From contig NC_090451.1 of NCBI RefSeq assembly GCF_031143425.1, positions 356,074,339-356,138,338 on the forward strand: a stretch of 64,000 nt of DNA. The letters are read 5' to 3'. How positions within the stretch are numbered: position 1 is the stretch's first letter; each line of letters opens with the position of its first letter. The notes beneath the pieces are model-generated. The model saw only the letters and a program-made list of their open reading frames with translations. It was not told the DNA's origin and did no database searches. Made by a program: the position numbers and the translations under genes. The stretch comes from Pleurodeles waltl. Taxonomy: Eukaryota; Chordata; Amphibia; Caudata; Salamandridae. Below, one piece after another: positions 10,725 to 22,731 of the stretch.

Positions 10725-11990
10725 CATGCAAGACGTAGGTGTGATCCCTAATGGTTGGTTGTAACTCTGCTGTCATCCTTATTCATCATTTGGATCCGTC
10801 TATTTGACCATCCCATACTAAATTGAAATCATCAGCAGAATAACATCACCAACAGTGCACTCAGCTAAGGATGACAAAAAGTTCAACAGGAATGTTTCAT
10901 ACACAGACTTTCGGAATACAGTGAGAGGATGGCCTTTCACAAGAACTCTAAATTAAAATCAATCATCCTTGTCAGATGGCGGAAGAGTAATGTGCTGCCA
11001 GGAAGGCTCTATGCATTATATTGTTTTGGTCTTTTCCGGTTAGGTGAGGTGAGCCTCTTGCAAATAGAATAACAAGAAAAGATCCCTTTATAGCGCTCCA
11101 TGTTGCCTCATTTTTCAGCGCGGGAACTTAGACCTTTAACATTATAAGAGTAATTTCACTATGGGAAAGCAAGCTCATTGGTGATTAGAATACAACCAAA
11201 ATCTCACAGAAGCCAAAAGTTGAGGATACATAAATCTGGAGTCTCAAATGGTTTACTCTGTAGAAATTAAGCATCTTAACCATAAGGGGTATTGTCTTAC
11301 CCTCCACGCTAACCATCCCCTGCAAAGAAAAAGGAAATATAACTAATCAACCAAGAGGTGTCTGCATTGAGCAGTTTGGCATCAAGCCAGAGTGCCCTGA
11401 TTTGATCCAAACCATACTTTCCAGGGACTTTGACCACTAGGTTGCACTAGATGGGGTGATCCCTGGTGTGATAGGCCCTCTCACCTACCCTGATAGCATC
11501 ATCCTTTGCGATTGGGTTGACTGCCGTGGCTGCAACTAGGCCTATAAGTACACCCCTCAAAAATCCCTATGTCCCTGTCCACCAAGTCAACAAGGGACTT
11601 TCAAACTGCCATTATACCTTTTTAAGTTTCTAAAAGAAAAGGAGGGGAGCAAAGCGCAATAATGATAAAGCACATCATTCAGCAAGGAAGAGATTGGAGT
11701 CAAGGTACAGGATCACCTCTGTCCTTGTTACATCGAAAACAAGGGATATGGCCACTCCTGCCTTCTCTTAGTAGTTTTAGTTTCTGTCTTTGTCCTATTA
11801 TGCTCCACAGGGGGTTGCCTAAAGGCTCTGAGCATAGTGGAGACATTCTCTCCATTCTCACTGTCTGCTAACTCTATTTTCAAAAGCCTTGCTGCTTCTC
11901 ACCTATCTGCTCTGTGGTCCCTGCATATTCAACAGCAATCCCAATCAGATCTGTTTCTAATTGCTAGTTCTAAATGCAGCACATTGTTTG
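10725..11990 (-). pseudogene. L1-like LINE remnant (start of ORF2, endonuclease)
   Basis: Heavily decayed, recognisable only by short motifs on the minus strand. Near 11150 the words NVKGL resemble the opening of the L1 endonuclease domain, near 11060 there is LQEAHLT (consensus LQETHL), and near 10800 DDFNLVWD resembles the GDFN.V.D endonuclease motif. Several stops and frame changes lie between them. The part from about 11200 to 11990 may be the end of ORF1, but I see no firm motif. No function remains. Confidence 0.55.
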
Positions 11991-12007
11991 AGGGTGGCTT
12001 GGACTAA

Positions 12008-12621
12008 GGCCCTCATTCCGACCCTGGAGGGGTCAAAGACAGCCAGGGCCGCGGGCAACGGAAGCACCGCCAACAGGCTGGCGGTGCTTCAGTGCCCACA
12101 GCCGCGGTCGGAAAACCGGGTCCGGCGGTTTCTCACCGGATTAGCCCCGGCTGGGAGAATCCTCCATTGCGGCGCTGCAAGCAGCGCCGCCATGGGGATT
12201 CCGACCCCCTCCCCGCCAGCCTGTTTCTGGCGGTTTTCACCGCCAGAAACAGGATGGCGGGAACGGGTGTCCTGGGGCCCCTGGGGGCCCCTGCACTGCC
12301 CATGCCACTGGCATGGGCAGTGCAGGGGCCCCCTAACAGGGCCCCAGTATGCTTTTCACTGTCTGCTTAGCAGACAGTGAATAGCGCGACGGGTGCAACA
12401 GCACCCGTCGCACACCTGCAACACCGCCGGCTCCATTCGGAGCCGGCTTCTGTGTTGCAGGCCCTTTCCCGCTGGGCCGGCGGGCGCTCCCTTGGCGGGC
12501 GCCCGCCGGCCCAGCAGGAAAGTCAGAATGGCCTCTGCAGTCTTTTGACCGCGGAGCGGCCAATCGGCGGTTTAAGTTTGGCGGGCGGCAACCGCCACCC
12601 ACCAAACTTGGAATGACCCCC
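12008..12621 (-). mobile_element. GC-rich hairpin MITE, family M1 copy B (inverted)
   Basis: Full element of 614 bp flanked by TAA (12005-12007) and TAA (12622-12624). The left terminus is GGCCCTCATTCCGACC and the right terminus reads GGAATGACCCCC. Its internal hairpins appear in reverse order relative to copies A, C and D, so it is inserted in the opposite direction. One stem, read in the family's direction, is ATGGCGGCGCTGC facing GCAGCGCCGCAAT (one mismatch). The stem with loop GCCTGT is also present. It immediately precedes copy 2 of the 4 kb unit, exactly where copy A precedes copy 1. Confidence 0.85.
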
Positions 12622-15600
12622 TAAGTCTTGAAAAATCATGCAGGAGTAGTTCTCGAAAGAGATCTTGTTTTTTTCATGAGTTCCTACTTGAGACTGTAGA
12701 GGTGGAATTTAGCCAAGATCAATCAATCAGTCAATCATAAGATTTGTAAAGCTTGCCTTATGACCCCGGGGTTATACAGGAACTGTGGGTTGTGATGCGA
12801 ATCAGTAGCTACTCGTCAAAGAGCTATGTCTTGAGCTTCATCCTGAAGTCCAGGAGTTGAGATGTTAGTAGGCCTCTGACCTTGTTGCACCTTCTCAGCC
12901 ACAGCATAGATGCTCTGTCCAGATGAAAATCAGCTTGGGCCTGCCCCAGTACCAAGGCAAATAAACCAACAATAAAGGTGATGATGACTGCTCCCTGAGG
13001 TCCTTTTTCCAGGCCTATAAAATGGAGATTTTGTCTTCTCAATCTGTTTTTCCAGTTCATCTGCTTTTAGACATGCCTTTTCAAGGCACACCTCCATCGA
13101 TACAAGCAGTTTCTCAGTGGCTGCTCTGAACAGTTTGTGTCTCTGTTCTGTCCTCAACTTCCAGGACTCTGCGACCTACCGTACTGATACCCTGATGTAA
13201 ATGAGAGAGTTTGGACCTAAGGGACATTTGAAATTCCAGGAGGCTGTCTTTCTTGAGGTCAGCCTTCAACTCCTGAAGGTTTAAATGCTACTAAACAGAT
13301 CCCTTATGTAACAGCCATATTAGTGTTTGTAATCTTGGCTGCGAGTTCAGTCTTTTTGGCCGTATCCGCTTGTGCAGCTAGTGGCTATTGCTTGGAGCTT
13401 GAAAGATAAGGGATTAGACCCTTTTTGAAGGTTTTAAGGAGGCTTTAAGTCATCTGAATTTTAGCTGCCAGTTTTAAGTTAACGCAACTGTGTCATTCTC
13501 ATTTACAACACATGAAAAGTAAATTGAATGCTTCCATCTCAGATAGAAGAGGGCTAACTGCATCCGTTGTGCACCGTGTAGTTTTCTGTACAGCAGTAAA
13601 ATGGCTGCGCTACACCTTCGTAGTCGAGTATTCCCCATTGAGCCCTCTATAATGGAGAAGAGCCAGATACAGGAAGGAAAGAGTACACCAGCGGTCGGTT
13701 CCCCAGGCCTTACTTCTCAGGGTGCACGGCGATTGAGTGGAGCTTTTTGTAATCACTCGTGGGGCTAAGGTCATTCATGGCCGATTCAGAGGGTCGGCTC
13801 GCATTGACACACAAGGGGTGTACCTCAGACTTACACATTGTGCATTGCCCAGCACACTTGCAGTCGGGACATTACCATGTGTCTCCAAAGGGAAGTCTCA
13901 TAACAAGGCCATGATGCACATTAGCGTTAGGTCATGAAATAATATAAGCTTCCTTAATATTGTGTTTTCCCAGAATATTTCTCTCTCCCATATAATCCTT
14001 GAATTAAGAGGCTTTCATTTTCACATCCCAGGAAAGTGGCCTACTCTATGTGAGATTTTGCCTCTCAATTGAGAACAAATGTGAACTTGTTAATGGCCAC
14101 CATTTTGTAACCTTTAGGATAATAAGACGGGTACTCTGATAATTGCCTTCCATTACCTTACTTGAAAGGAGCTTCTCCTGCGATCATCGTTGGATCAGCG
14201 TCTCTGTTCTTCTCTCTGCGTTCGAAGTACTTTCGTCGATGATGGTTTTCACTCAGAAACTCTTCCCGAGTATGTGAAAAAATACGCATGTTTCTACGAG
14301 GGCAATTGTGCGTTTCCGAATGCTATTTGAACAATTCTTGTTGAGTTGAACTGCATCGAGTTGCGACATAAACAACTCTTTTCTCCTAAAAGACTGAACT
14401 GAGACATAATTGTGTTTATACATCCATGTTGTGGGCTGCATTCGATGCCCTGTTTTACGGTCATGAAGTTTAGGAGGTGACATGGTGTAGATACTGCATG
14501 CATATAACGCTTATACTATTTAAGGGTTTACAATCTACACTAACCATTTTGTTACAGGACAATCAGTTAATCTGCTTAAAGCACACATAGCAGCAGAGGG
14601 TTATCTGACAGTAAGGGCCAGATGTAGCAACGGTTTTACGCGTCGCAAACAGCGATTTTCGCTGTTTGAGACGCGCAAAACCCACATCGCGATGGCCTAT
14701 TCCTGTTTTGCGAGTCAGTAACCTGGTTACCGACTCGCAAAATGGGACTGCGAGTCACAAATAGGAAGTGGTGTTCCCCTTTCTATTTGCGAGACGCAGC
14801 GCGATGCAGGATTGCTTTGTGACCACAAACGCGGTTGCAAAGCAATCGCAGTTACTACCAGTGTCACACTGGTGGTAACCCATTCGCAAAAGGGAAAGGG
14901 GCCCCATGGGACCCCTTCCCCTTTGTGAATTGCCTGGAAAACATTTTTTCATTTTGTAATGCAGCTCGTTTTCCTTTAAGGAAAACGGGCTGCATTAAAA
15001 AAAAAAAAAAAACTGCTTTATTTAAAAGCAGTCACAGACATGGTGGTCTGCTGTCTCCAGAAGGCCACCATCCCTGTGAGTGCTGCGAGTTGCGAGGGGG
15101 TCGCAAATTGCGACCCACCTCATTAATATTAATGAGGTGGGCCTTTGCAACTCCCTTGCGAGTCGCAGATCGTGTCAGGATCACCATCCTGCATCCTGAA
15201 TTTGCGAGTCGCAATTCAGGATTTTCTGGCCCTAAATGGTATATCATAATGCACTGTACTAAAGATAGTTAATCTCATAGGATTTTGGAGTTAATGTTGC
15301 CACTGTTTACTTCTTCTAGGACCAGAAATATTTAAACAGCGTGATAAGAAGAATCCATACCACGTTCAGACGAGGGTTCTGCACTGCACTTGTGTGTTTT
15401 CCCAATTCCCTCTCCTGCTGTGTCCTCGAGCTTGGTTTATATTAGCCACCTCCGAGGATAATGTGAGGGCAATGGAGCAGCATCACAGGGCTGACATCCC
15501 TGATGTGAAACTGTGAACCTCTTTGATGGGCGTGTCCCTTTATCATCGCCCCATACCTGACAGGTACAAGCTCAGGCTGCATCATTGCCAATCCTCCTTG

Positions 15601-16979
15601 GAAGACGTAAGACTTTAAATTCCGGCACTGTTGCCACTGCTGCATCCAGTCACGCTGCTATTGCCCCAGCAAAGCTCCACGACCTTCTTGTTGGCCACTC
15701 CCTAGCTCTTGTGGCCTCTGGGAAATTCCACTGCATTGGACCTCTGACCACTGTGCCATTGTCTCAGGGCCTAGCTTCTGTATTCCCACAAATTAGTCTG
15801 CCGGTGCTAAACATGGTTGTTAGGGAAGTGGTTTATTATGTCATTTGGACCTGCGGCCTCACTGTGTGATAAACCCACAAATCAGTCTCGTATCCAGTCA
15901 GGGTGTTGGTAAAACCTTAGCTTAACCCTGGGTATCTTTGGCTTTTAGCAGTTAGGTTTTTACAAAGTAACAAGTGCAAAGCATTTAGAAGCACTAAAAC
16001 AGCTGAACAAGAAAGAAACATAACACAAATGAAATCTGACACCACTTTTTTAAAATAGATCTTATTTACATACATTTTTAGACACCAAAACAAACAGAAT
16101 CTATCGTAGGGTTCATAGATATAAGTTGCAAAGCAAATAGTAAATCACTGCTTGTCTGCCAAATCGCATCAAGCGTTGGCAACTACTCCGGTTAGCGGTT
16201 ACTTTGAAAACTTTACAAGTTGTGTTTGGCTACTCTAGCCTGCTTTAGGCAACTAACTCTGACAGGGAGACAGTCACGGGGGTCAATAAGGCTTGCCAGG
16301 ACAGATCCCGTGCAGTGGAAGCAGTCTCCAGTCCATATCCAGGTTCTAAGGAGGAACTGCCTTAGACTTCAATGGATTGGTCCTGCTGCAAAGGATACAG
16401 GATGGTGAAAATGCTGAAGAATGCTAATCCTGTGATGGATGTCTTCCTGGGGCTACTCCACAGTCCATGGCCATGGGGGGGACACTTTGGCCACTGGGTT
16501 TGATATCCCCACAAAGTCTGGTTGAAGTCCAGCCTAAAACCAGTTTCCATTGTATACTGGTCTCTGGTTAGAGAGAAACCAGAGCTTTCCTTTAACTGAG
16601 GCTAATGCCCGCCTTGGGTGACCAAACTGCACTCCGACAACTCTCCCAGGTCCAGCAGAATAATGTGCACCTTTTGAGCATTGAGATTTGGTCTCTTGAG
16701 CTGCGCTATAATGGGGAGCTGGTCTGAAACATCTCCACCTAAGAGGAGAAAAGAACTAGAACAAAAAAGCAGCCCCTTTTATGTGTGACAACCATTTATC
16801 CTTCAAAGGTGGCTTCTCTTTTGAAGCTCGCCTTTTGGGCTCACACTCTATTTGGCTTTCCTGGCAGGGAGAGGCAGTACCTTTTGAGTTTTTTCCTGAG
16901 AGGTGTTCACACTTCCCCCAGGGCAGAAGGTTGTCTTATGGCCAGCAAGAGTAAACAGTCACTGGTAAACTTTGGGCAA
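12622..16979 (+). repeat. 4 kb duplicated unit, copy 2
   Basis: Same content as 380-4436. It retains about 280 bases (near 12929-13213) lost from copy 1, where minus-strand frames give a charged helical segment (LKADELEKQIEKTKS) and a short hydrophobic stretch, but no family I recognise. An M2 MITE is nested at 14615-15232. Homology with copy 1 ends at the shared GGGCAA at 16974-16979. Confidence 0.85.
14615..15232. mobile_element. Harbinger-type MITE, family M2 copy 2
   Basis: Perfect TAA target duplication (14612-14614 and 15233-15235). The left end is GGGCCAGATGTAGCAA and the right end TTCTGGCCC. Near 14640-14675 this copy keeps a hairpin (CAAACAGCGAT then ATTTTCGCTGTTTG-like sequence) that copy 1 has lost, showing hairpin deletion between otherwise near-identical copies. 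Confidence 0.85.
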
Positions 16980-17265
16980 ACACGTGCCACATAGTAAGTA
17001 TATTATGTAGTCTCTCTTCTTTATCATGTAACATTTAGATCATACCACAAGCAATACAGTATTCCTAGGCGAATGGTTGGTAGGAACAAACAAAAGAATG
17101 AAACAAAGAACTCTTTTGTGAACCCCTACCCCCCACCCACAACCCGAACTGTAATCTCCAATCTTTATCTCTAAGAACAGTGTTATATTTAAATGGGAAT
17201 GTCTTTTGTATAGAGATGTCTAGGGAAGCAATACTTTGTTGTGTAATTGAGTCCTTGAAGGTTGG
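16980..17265. other. Unassigned spacer
   Basis: No coding or repeat signal that I can name. It is A/T-rich with one C-rich patch near 17127-17150. It lies between the 4 kb unit and a solo LTR. Confidence 0.3.
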
Positions 17266-19050
17266 TGTTAGACCTGACAGCCTGTGGGTGGTCTCTACCC
17301 AAACCTTTTGCCTGCTTGCCTCCAGTTTTGCTCAATTCCCTTTTGTTGCCCTTAGGACTTTGGCCACTTTACCGCTGCTGACCAGTGCTAAAGTGCTTGC
17401 TCCCTAAAACATGGTCTAATTGATTTATGCCTAATTGGCATATTTAATTTCCTTACATGTCCCTAGTAAAGTGCACTACCTGTGCCCAGGGCCTGTAAAT
17501 TAAATGCTATTACTGGGCCTACAGCACTGTTTGCGCCCCTACTTAAGAAGCACTTTAAAACATGTTCCAGACCCGCCACTGCAGCCTGAATGCAGTGTTA
17601 CACTGCCCTGTCGACTTGGCATTCAAAACTCCTTGCCAAGCCCTAAACTCCCCTTTTACAACATATGTCACCCCTAAGATGTGCCCAGCTAGCCCATGGG
17701 CAAGGTGCTGTGTTAATGAAAGGCCAGACATATACTTTTAGATGTTAGATGTCCTGGCAGTGGAAAAACTCTCAAATTCATTTTTTCACTACTGTGAGGC
17801 CTACCCCTCTCATAGATTAACATTGGGTATTCCTTATTACATTTGATAAGTTGTAGTTCTGGATTAGGAGGCAGTAGATCTGTCATGTTTAGTACCTATG
17901 GAATTGTAATGCTAACTCCACTTTAATGCTTAACCACCTGTAGTGAGTCTAGAGTCAAGGCAGGAAGGGAAACCCTCTGTGCACTTCAAAGGCCCTTCTG
18001 TGAGGTCTCCCTCACTTCAAAAGGCACCACTGGATATAAAAACTAGACCTCAAATCCTACCAACTAAGTACACTTCAGGACCTGTGGATACCCTGCCAGG
18101 AACAACTGCTGTGCTGCTGAAGGAATGACACACTGCTGGACTGTTGCTCTGGATGAACCACTTTCTTGCTGTGCTGACCTGCTGCCTGCTGCCCTCCTTG
18201 CCTGGGTGAAAAGGGCTTCACCCACATTACTTGAACCCAACACTCAGAGTGACTCTAAGGGCCAGCTGACTGGTCTCCTGTTTTCTGAAGTCTCATGGAC
18301 ATAAAATAACTCCAGCTCACCTGATGTAGCATCTGGACTCTGCCATCTGTGAGTCTGTCCTGTCAAGTGGTACCAACCCAGGCCTGCACCCTTAGAAGTG
18401 GGTTTGAAGTACTGCCCCAGAAGAATACTTGCATTGCTCAGAACTGGCGCATCTCCTCCAACATAATTGCATGGCCGCAGTTGCGAGGATCAACTCCGAA
18501 GTATCTCCTACTGGCCGTGCATCGACTCCAATCATCGCATCATGGCCGCTGCGCACTGCAGAACTGACACCTTGCCTTCTGTTGTCGACTGACGACCACA
18601 CATCGCCTCACCTGCACCCCGCATCTCATCTTTGATGACGATGCAACTAAAGTACTTTGCTGGTCCCTGTATCCAACCCACGCTCCATCACGGTCGGCCA
18701 GAACTATTGATTTTGTCCCAGATCAGATATCCCAGAGTGGCACTTTTTGCTTCTTAGCGCTATTTTCATAACTGCTATTCTACTAATTGGGTTTTTGTTA
18801 TTTTGGTCTTGTTTTATTTATTAAATTAAGTTCTATTTTTCTAACCAGATGTGGTATGTTTTTGTGTGGTGTGTTTCAGTTTTACTGTTTGAAGTGTTGC
18901 ACAAATAATTAACACATTTGAGTGGTCAAGCTACCAGGGAATGAGCACAGGTTAAGTTAGGGGGTGTTTGTGACTTACCCTGGCTAGGATTGTGGTTTCT
19001 GTTTGGACAAGGCGCATACCTCTGCCAACCATAAAAGCCAGTTTCTAACA
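17266..19050 (+). mobile_element. Solo LTR, family LTR-B (1785 bp)
   Basis: Begins TGTTAGACCTGACAG and ends CAGTTTCTAACA, giving the inverted terminal words TGTTAGA and TCTAACA typical of an LTR. The block around 17630-17860 (CCTTGCCAAGCCCTAAACTC and following) matches 45958-46200 in a second, truncated copy. The tail is T-rich with TTATTTATTAAATTAAG near 18812-18830. No clear 5 bp target duplication is seen (GTTGG before, GTCTG after). No internal region is attached, so it is a solo LTR. It sits directly against the 3' end of an L1 remnant. Confidence 0.75.
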
Positions 19051-22000
19051 GTCTGGAGTATACAGTGTTTAAATACCATTGTCGTCTGAGGGGCATGGTT
19101 CGAAGTACCACCGAGTGTATCCCCAAGCCAGTGTCAGGGCAACGCTAGAGTGCCATTTCTCAACGGGGATGGCGGAGGGGAGGCATTGAAATATGTAATG
19201 GTGGTGGTTACTCATTTTCCTGTTGGTTTCCAGTAAATCATCCCAGATCACGCCAATACGTTGTTTAGGCAGATCACAGTATTCTTCTCTGCATAAAGCA
19301 TAGCTCTCTGCCATGCCCCATCGTATTACCTTCTCTTTCCAGCTCGACACAGGGGGTGCTTTCCAGGCCTTCCAGCGAATTGCTATTTGCTGCTCTGCTA
19401 GAAGGAAGGCCAAATCCACAAACTTTGCTATAACTTTACAACCTCTGGGTTTGGGATAGAGGCCCAGTAGACAGTGTTCAAATCTATCCCGGTGGGGAGT
19501 GCCTGTCAGCTCAGAAAGTGTGGTACGTATTTGTATCCAATAAGAAAATAATAAGGGGTAAGCCCATAACATATGCAATAGCTCTTTAACATCTGCATGA
19601 CATCTACGTCAGCTAGGGGAGGCAGCGGGGAACACTGCGTGACATTTCCACAGTGTTAGGCATGCTCTGTGTATAATTGAGAATTGTATAAATATAAAAC
19701 GCTAATTGTGAGGGATCCTGTTCGGGTATTCCAGGATAAAGCGCCACTCTTTATCATCAGGGCTCAGGCTAAATCCTCCTCCCATTTTATCCGTGGGGCT
19801 CCAAAGATGTATTTATATGGGTCTGCAGTCCTCGATATATAGACTTAACCAGGTATGGAACATGGCCCATACTATACACTGTTTGTATCAGTGCATATGT
19901 AGCAGGCTCAGTTCCCAGTGGGAAAAGGAAATCCTGGAAAACGTGGAGTTGGTAAATTCCTGATGTGTCATTAGTGCGCCCTCCGTGAAAAGATCCTCCA
20001 CCGTTGTGATCCCTGCACCCTCCCAGTGCGATAGTCAAGTCACCATGAGCGTGCCCAGAGATGTGAGCAATCCCCTCAGAGTTATATTAGGGGCATAATT
20101 AGTGGGTACATTTGTATAACGGAGGGTGCACTTCCAGTATGCTAGTGCAATGCAGAACAGTAGAGGTAGAGGAGTGAGCCATGTCACTCCTGATAGAAGC
20201 ACTCTAAGAACTTTGCCAATTTAAGCATGTGTTATGGGTAGACAATTTTGCCTAAGTGGTAGTCAACTAACTAGCAGGACAGCCACTGAAGCACGCTAAA
20301 TAATAAGCTTTAAACTCAGGGGCACCTATTCCTCCCTCCACAGTGGTAATTGCATTTTTAGGAGGCTAACCCTATGCCATCCAGTACCCCACATTAGCTT
20401 AATCAGTAAGGAAGTTAGTGTTTTGAAAATCGCCGCAGTGTTAACAACTAGTAAGGTATCAAAGTAGTACATCAAGATGGGCAGCATTACCATCTTAGCC
20501 AGGTATCTGGCACGCTATTGGCAGAGGCAGTGTTACCCAGAATGTAATCTGAGTTTCAGCGACATGATGGTTCTCATGAGATTCAAGTTTATTAAGACCT
20601 TAGTGCTTCTATAGATGTGAATGCCCAAATACAGGAAAGTGTGGTGTGTCATTTGCATGTTATATGTACCAAAGGGCAGCGTTTCGTAGTCAGTGCTATT
20701 CCGGAATGAGTATGCATGGGATTTTCAGTGGTTTACCTGAAGGCCAGACAGGTTGCCAACGGATTGGAGTATCTCAGATATAGGTGTAAAATCTTTTTTG
20801 TAATTGATTTATTTTCCCTCAGTGTTATTGATACCTGTTGAGATGTTGTTTGTTACTATAAATCTTTTTCAAAGTCTCAGATATATAAAATCATATCATC
20901 CACATACATATGGACAGATTGGATTGTGGGATCCCACAGATGAAGGCCTCCTGTCGGAGGTGTTGCGCCAAGGACTCCATAGCCAAAACAAATAACAGGG
21001 GTGATAACGTACATCCTTGTTTGGTGCCATGGAACACTGGGTACTGTGAAGATATGTGTGCCCAGTCTTTGCTCTGGCTATGGGATTAATGTATAATAGC
21101 CTGACCCAGCATATGCAGGTAGGAGGAATATTGAATTTTGCCAGGGGTGAGAACATATAGGGCCTCATTATGACCCTGGCGGGCGGCGGAGGCCGCCCGC
21201 CAGGATCCCGCCCTCCAAATTACCGCGCCGCGGTCAAAAGACCGCAGCGGGTATTACGAGTTTTCCCCTGGGCTGGCGGGCGGTTCCAGTAAAACCGCCC
21301 GCCAGCCCAGGGGAAAACGACCTTCCCACGAGGATGCCGGCTCGTAATCGAGCCGGCGGAGTGGGAAGGTGCGACGGGTGCAGTGGCACCCGTCGCGTAT
21401 TTCAGTGTCTGCAAGGCAGACACTGAAATACTTTTCGGGGCCCTCTTACGGGGGCCCCTGCCGTGCCCATGCCATTGGCATGGGCACGGCAGGGGCCCCC
21501 AGGGGCCCCGCGACCCCCCCTACCGCCATCCTGTTCATGGCGGCTTTCCCGCCATGAACTGGATGGCGGTAGGGGGGGTCAGAATCCTCATGGCTGCGGA
21601 GCGCGCTCCGCAGCCATGGAGGATTCCAAAGAGCAGCGGAAAGTCAGCGGGAGACCGCTGACTTTCCGCTTCTGACCGCGGCTGAACCGCCGCGGTCAGA
21701 ATGCTCATTGGAGCACCGCCAGCCTGTTGGCGGTGCTCCCGTGGTCGGTGGCCCTGGCGGCCACCGGCCGCCAGGGTCAGAATGACCCTCATAATCTCAT
21801 CCCAACATGTCAAATGCTTATTGCAGGTCTTAGGAGAAGCAGACCACAGCAGGGTAGTGCTTGCGTGCTACATCCATGACCTGATACAGGTGCTGTATAT
21901 TTAAGGAGGTGTTCCAGTGCGGAACAAATCCACATTGATCAGCATGAATCAGATGCGAAAGCAGAAGGAGAAAATGTCTCGTCAGTTCCTTACTCATTTT

Positions 22001-22370
22001 TTTGTATTCCATGTTTAGGAGGGATAGAGGAATATAGGATGACTGGTCTTGTGGGTTGCGGCCCGGTTTTAGTAATGATGTAACCAAGGCCTGCCATGAT
22101 GTGGGTGGCAATGAGCCTGATTCTAAGGATGCATTACAGAGCTGTTCCAATTGTGGAATCAGCCGGGAAGCAAATGTGGCGTAAAATTTGATTGGTTTCC
22201 CATCTATCCCTGGTGTCTGATTAACAGCAAGCTCATCAATAGCATACCAGAGTTTGCTTGGTGTCAGAGGACCTTCTAATCCTTGCCTATCCACAGCAGA
22301 TACCTGAGGCAATTGTATATCGTGAAGAAAGTAATCAATGATGCCAGATTTAGTGACCCTCCTAGCCCAG
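19051..22370 (-). pseudogene. L1-like LINE ORF2 remnant (RT to C-terminus), split by MITE
   Basis: Reads right to left. At 21830-22312 come early RT motifs (TPGIDGKPIKFY, LLKPGRNPQDQSSY, LSLLN, DQCGFVPHWNT). At 20896-21157 come RT motifs equivalent to the LY.NP.A and G.RQGCPLSP region (here MAPNKDVRYHP, degraded). At 19069-19578 is the L1 C-terminal domain (HMLWAYPLLFSYW, CLLGLYPKPRGCK, LLAEQQIAIRWK). Many stops and shifts lie between 19600 and 20800. An M1 MITE interrupts RT at 21158-21792. ORF1, the endonuclease and the 5' end are missing. The order and motifs make the L1-type call secure; the subclade is not determined. Confidence 0.88.
21158..21792 (+). mobile_element. GC-rich hairpin MITE, family M1 copy C
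   Basis: About 635 bp inserted into L1 RT. The left end is GGGCCTCATTATGACC and the right end GGTCAGAATGACCC. Stems include ATGGCTGCGGAGC facing GCTCCGCAGCCAT (perfect, loop GC), GCGGAAAGTCAGCGG facing CCGCTGACTTTCCGC (perfect), and GGAGCACCGCCA facing TGGCGGTGCTCC with loop GCCTGT. The flanking triplets (TAT-like on the left, TAA on the right) do not match exactly, so the end points are uncertain by a few bases. Confidence 0.85.
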
Positions 22371-22557
22371 TACTAACTAAATGACTAGGGCACACATGGA
22401 GATGTAAGTCACACATGTTTATTCTTCAGCATGTACCTGTGAACGCCAACATTCTAAACCAAGCTTTCATTACATTCTATTATAGTGATTACGTCACACT
22501 GATATGGAGTCGTTGGAGACACAGAAAGATTCAGGTCTAAATCATGCAAGACACTAA

Positions 22558-22728
22558 GGGCCTGATTCTAACTTTGGAGGACGGTGTTAAACCGTCCCAA
22601 AAGTGGCGGATATACCACCTACCGTATTACGAGTCCATTATATCCTATGGAACTCGTAATACGGTAGGTGGTATATCCGCCACTTTTGGGACGGTTTAAC
22701 ACCGTCCTCCAAAGTTAGAATCAGGCCC
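22558..22728. mobile_element. Palindromic MITE, 171 bp, near-perfect inverted repeat
   Basis: The whole element is one hairpin with arms of about 77 bp, identical by eye, around a short A/T loop. The terminus is GGGCCTGATTCTAAC and its complement. It is flanked by TAA (22555-22557) and TAA (22729-22731), a perfect Harbinger-type target duplication. The near absence of mismatches between arms suggests recent insertion or arm-to-arm correction. Confidence 0.92.
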
Positions 22729-22731
22729 TAA

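Noticed and set aside
11961..12605. Long frames on both strands across the GC-rich MITE
   Set aside because: Stop codons are rare in CCGCC/GGCGG palindromes; the other MITE copies do not preserve any protein.
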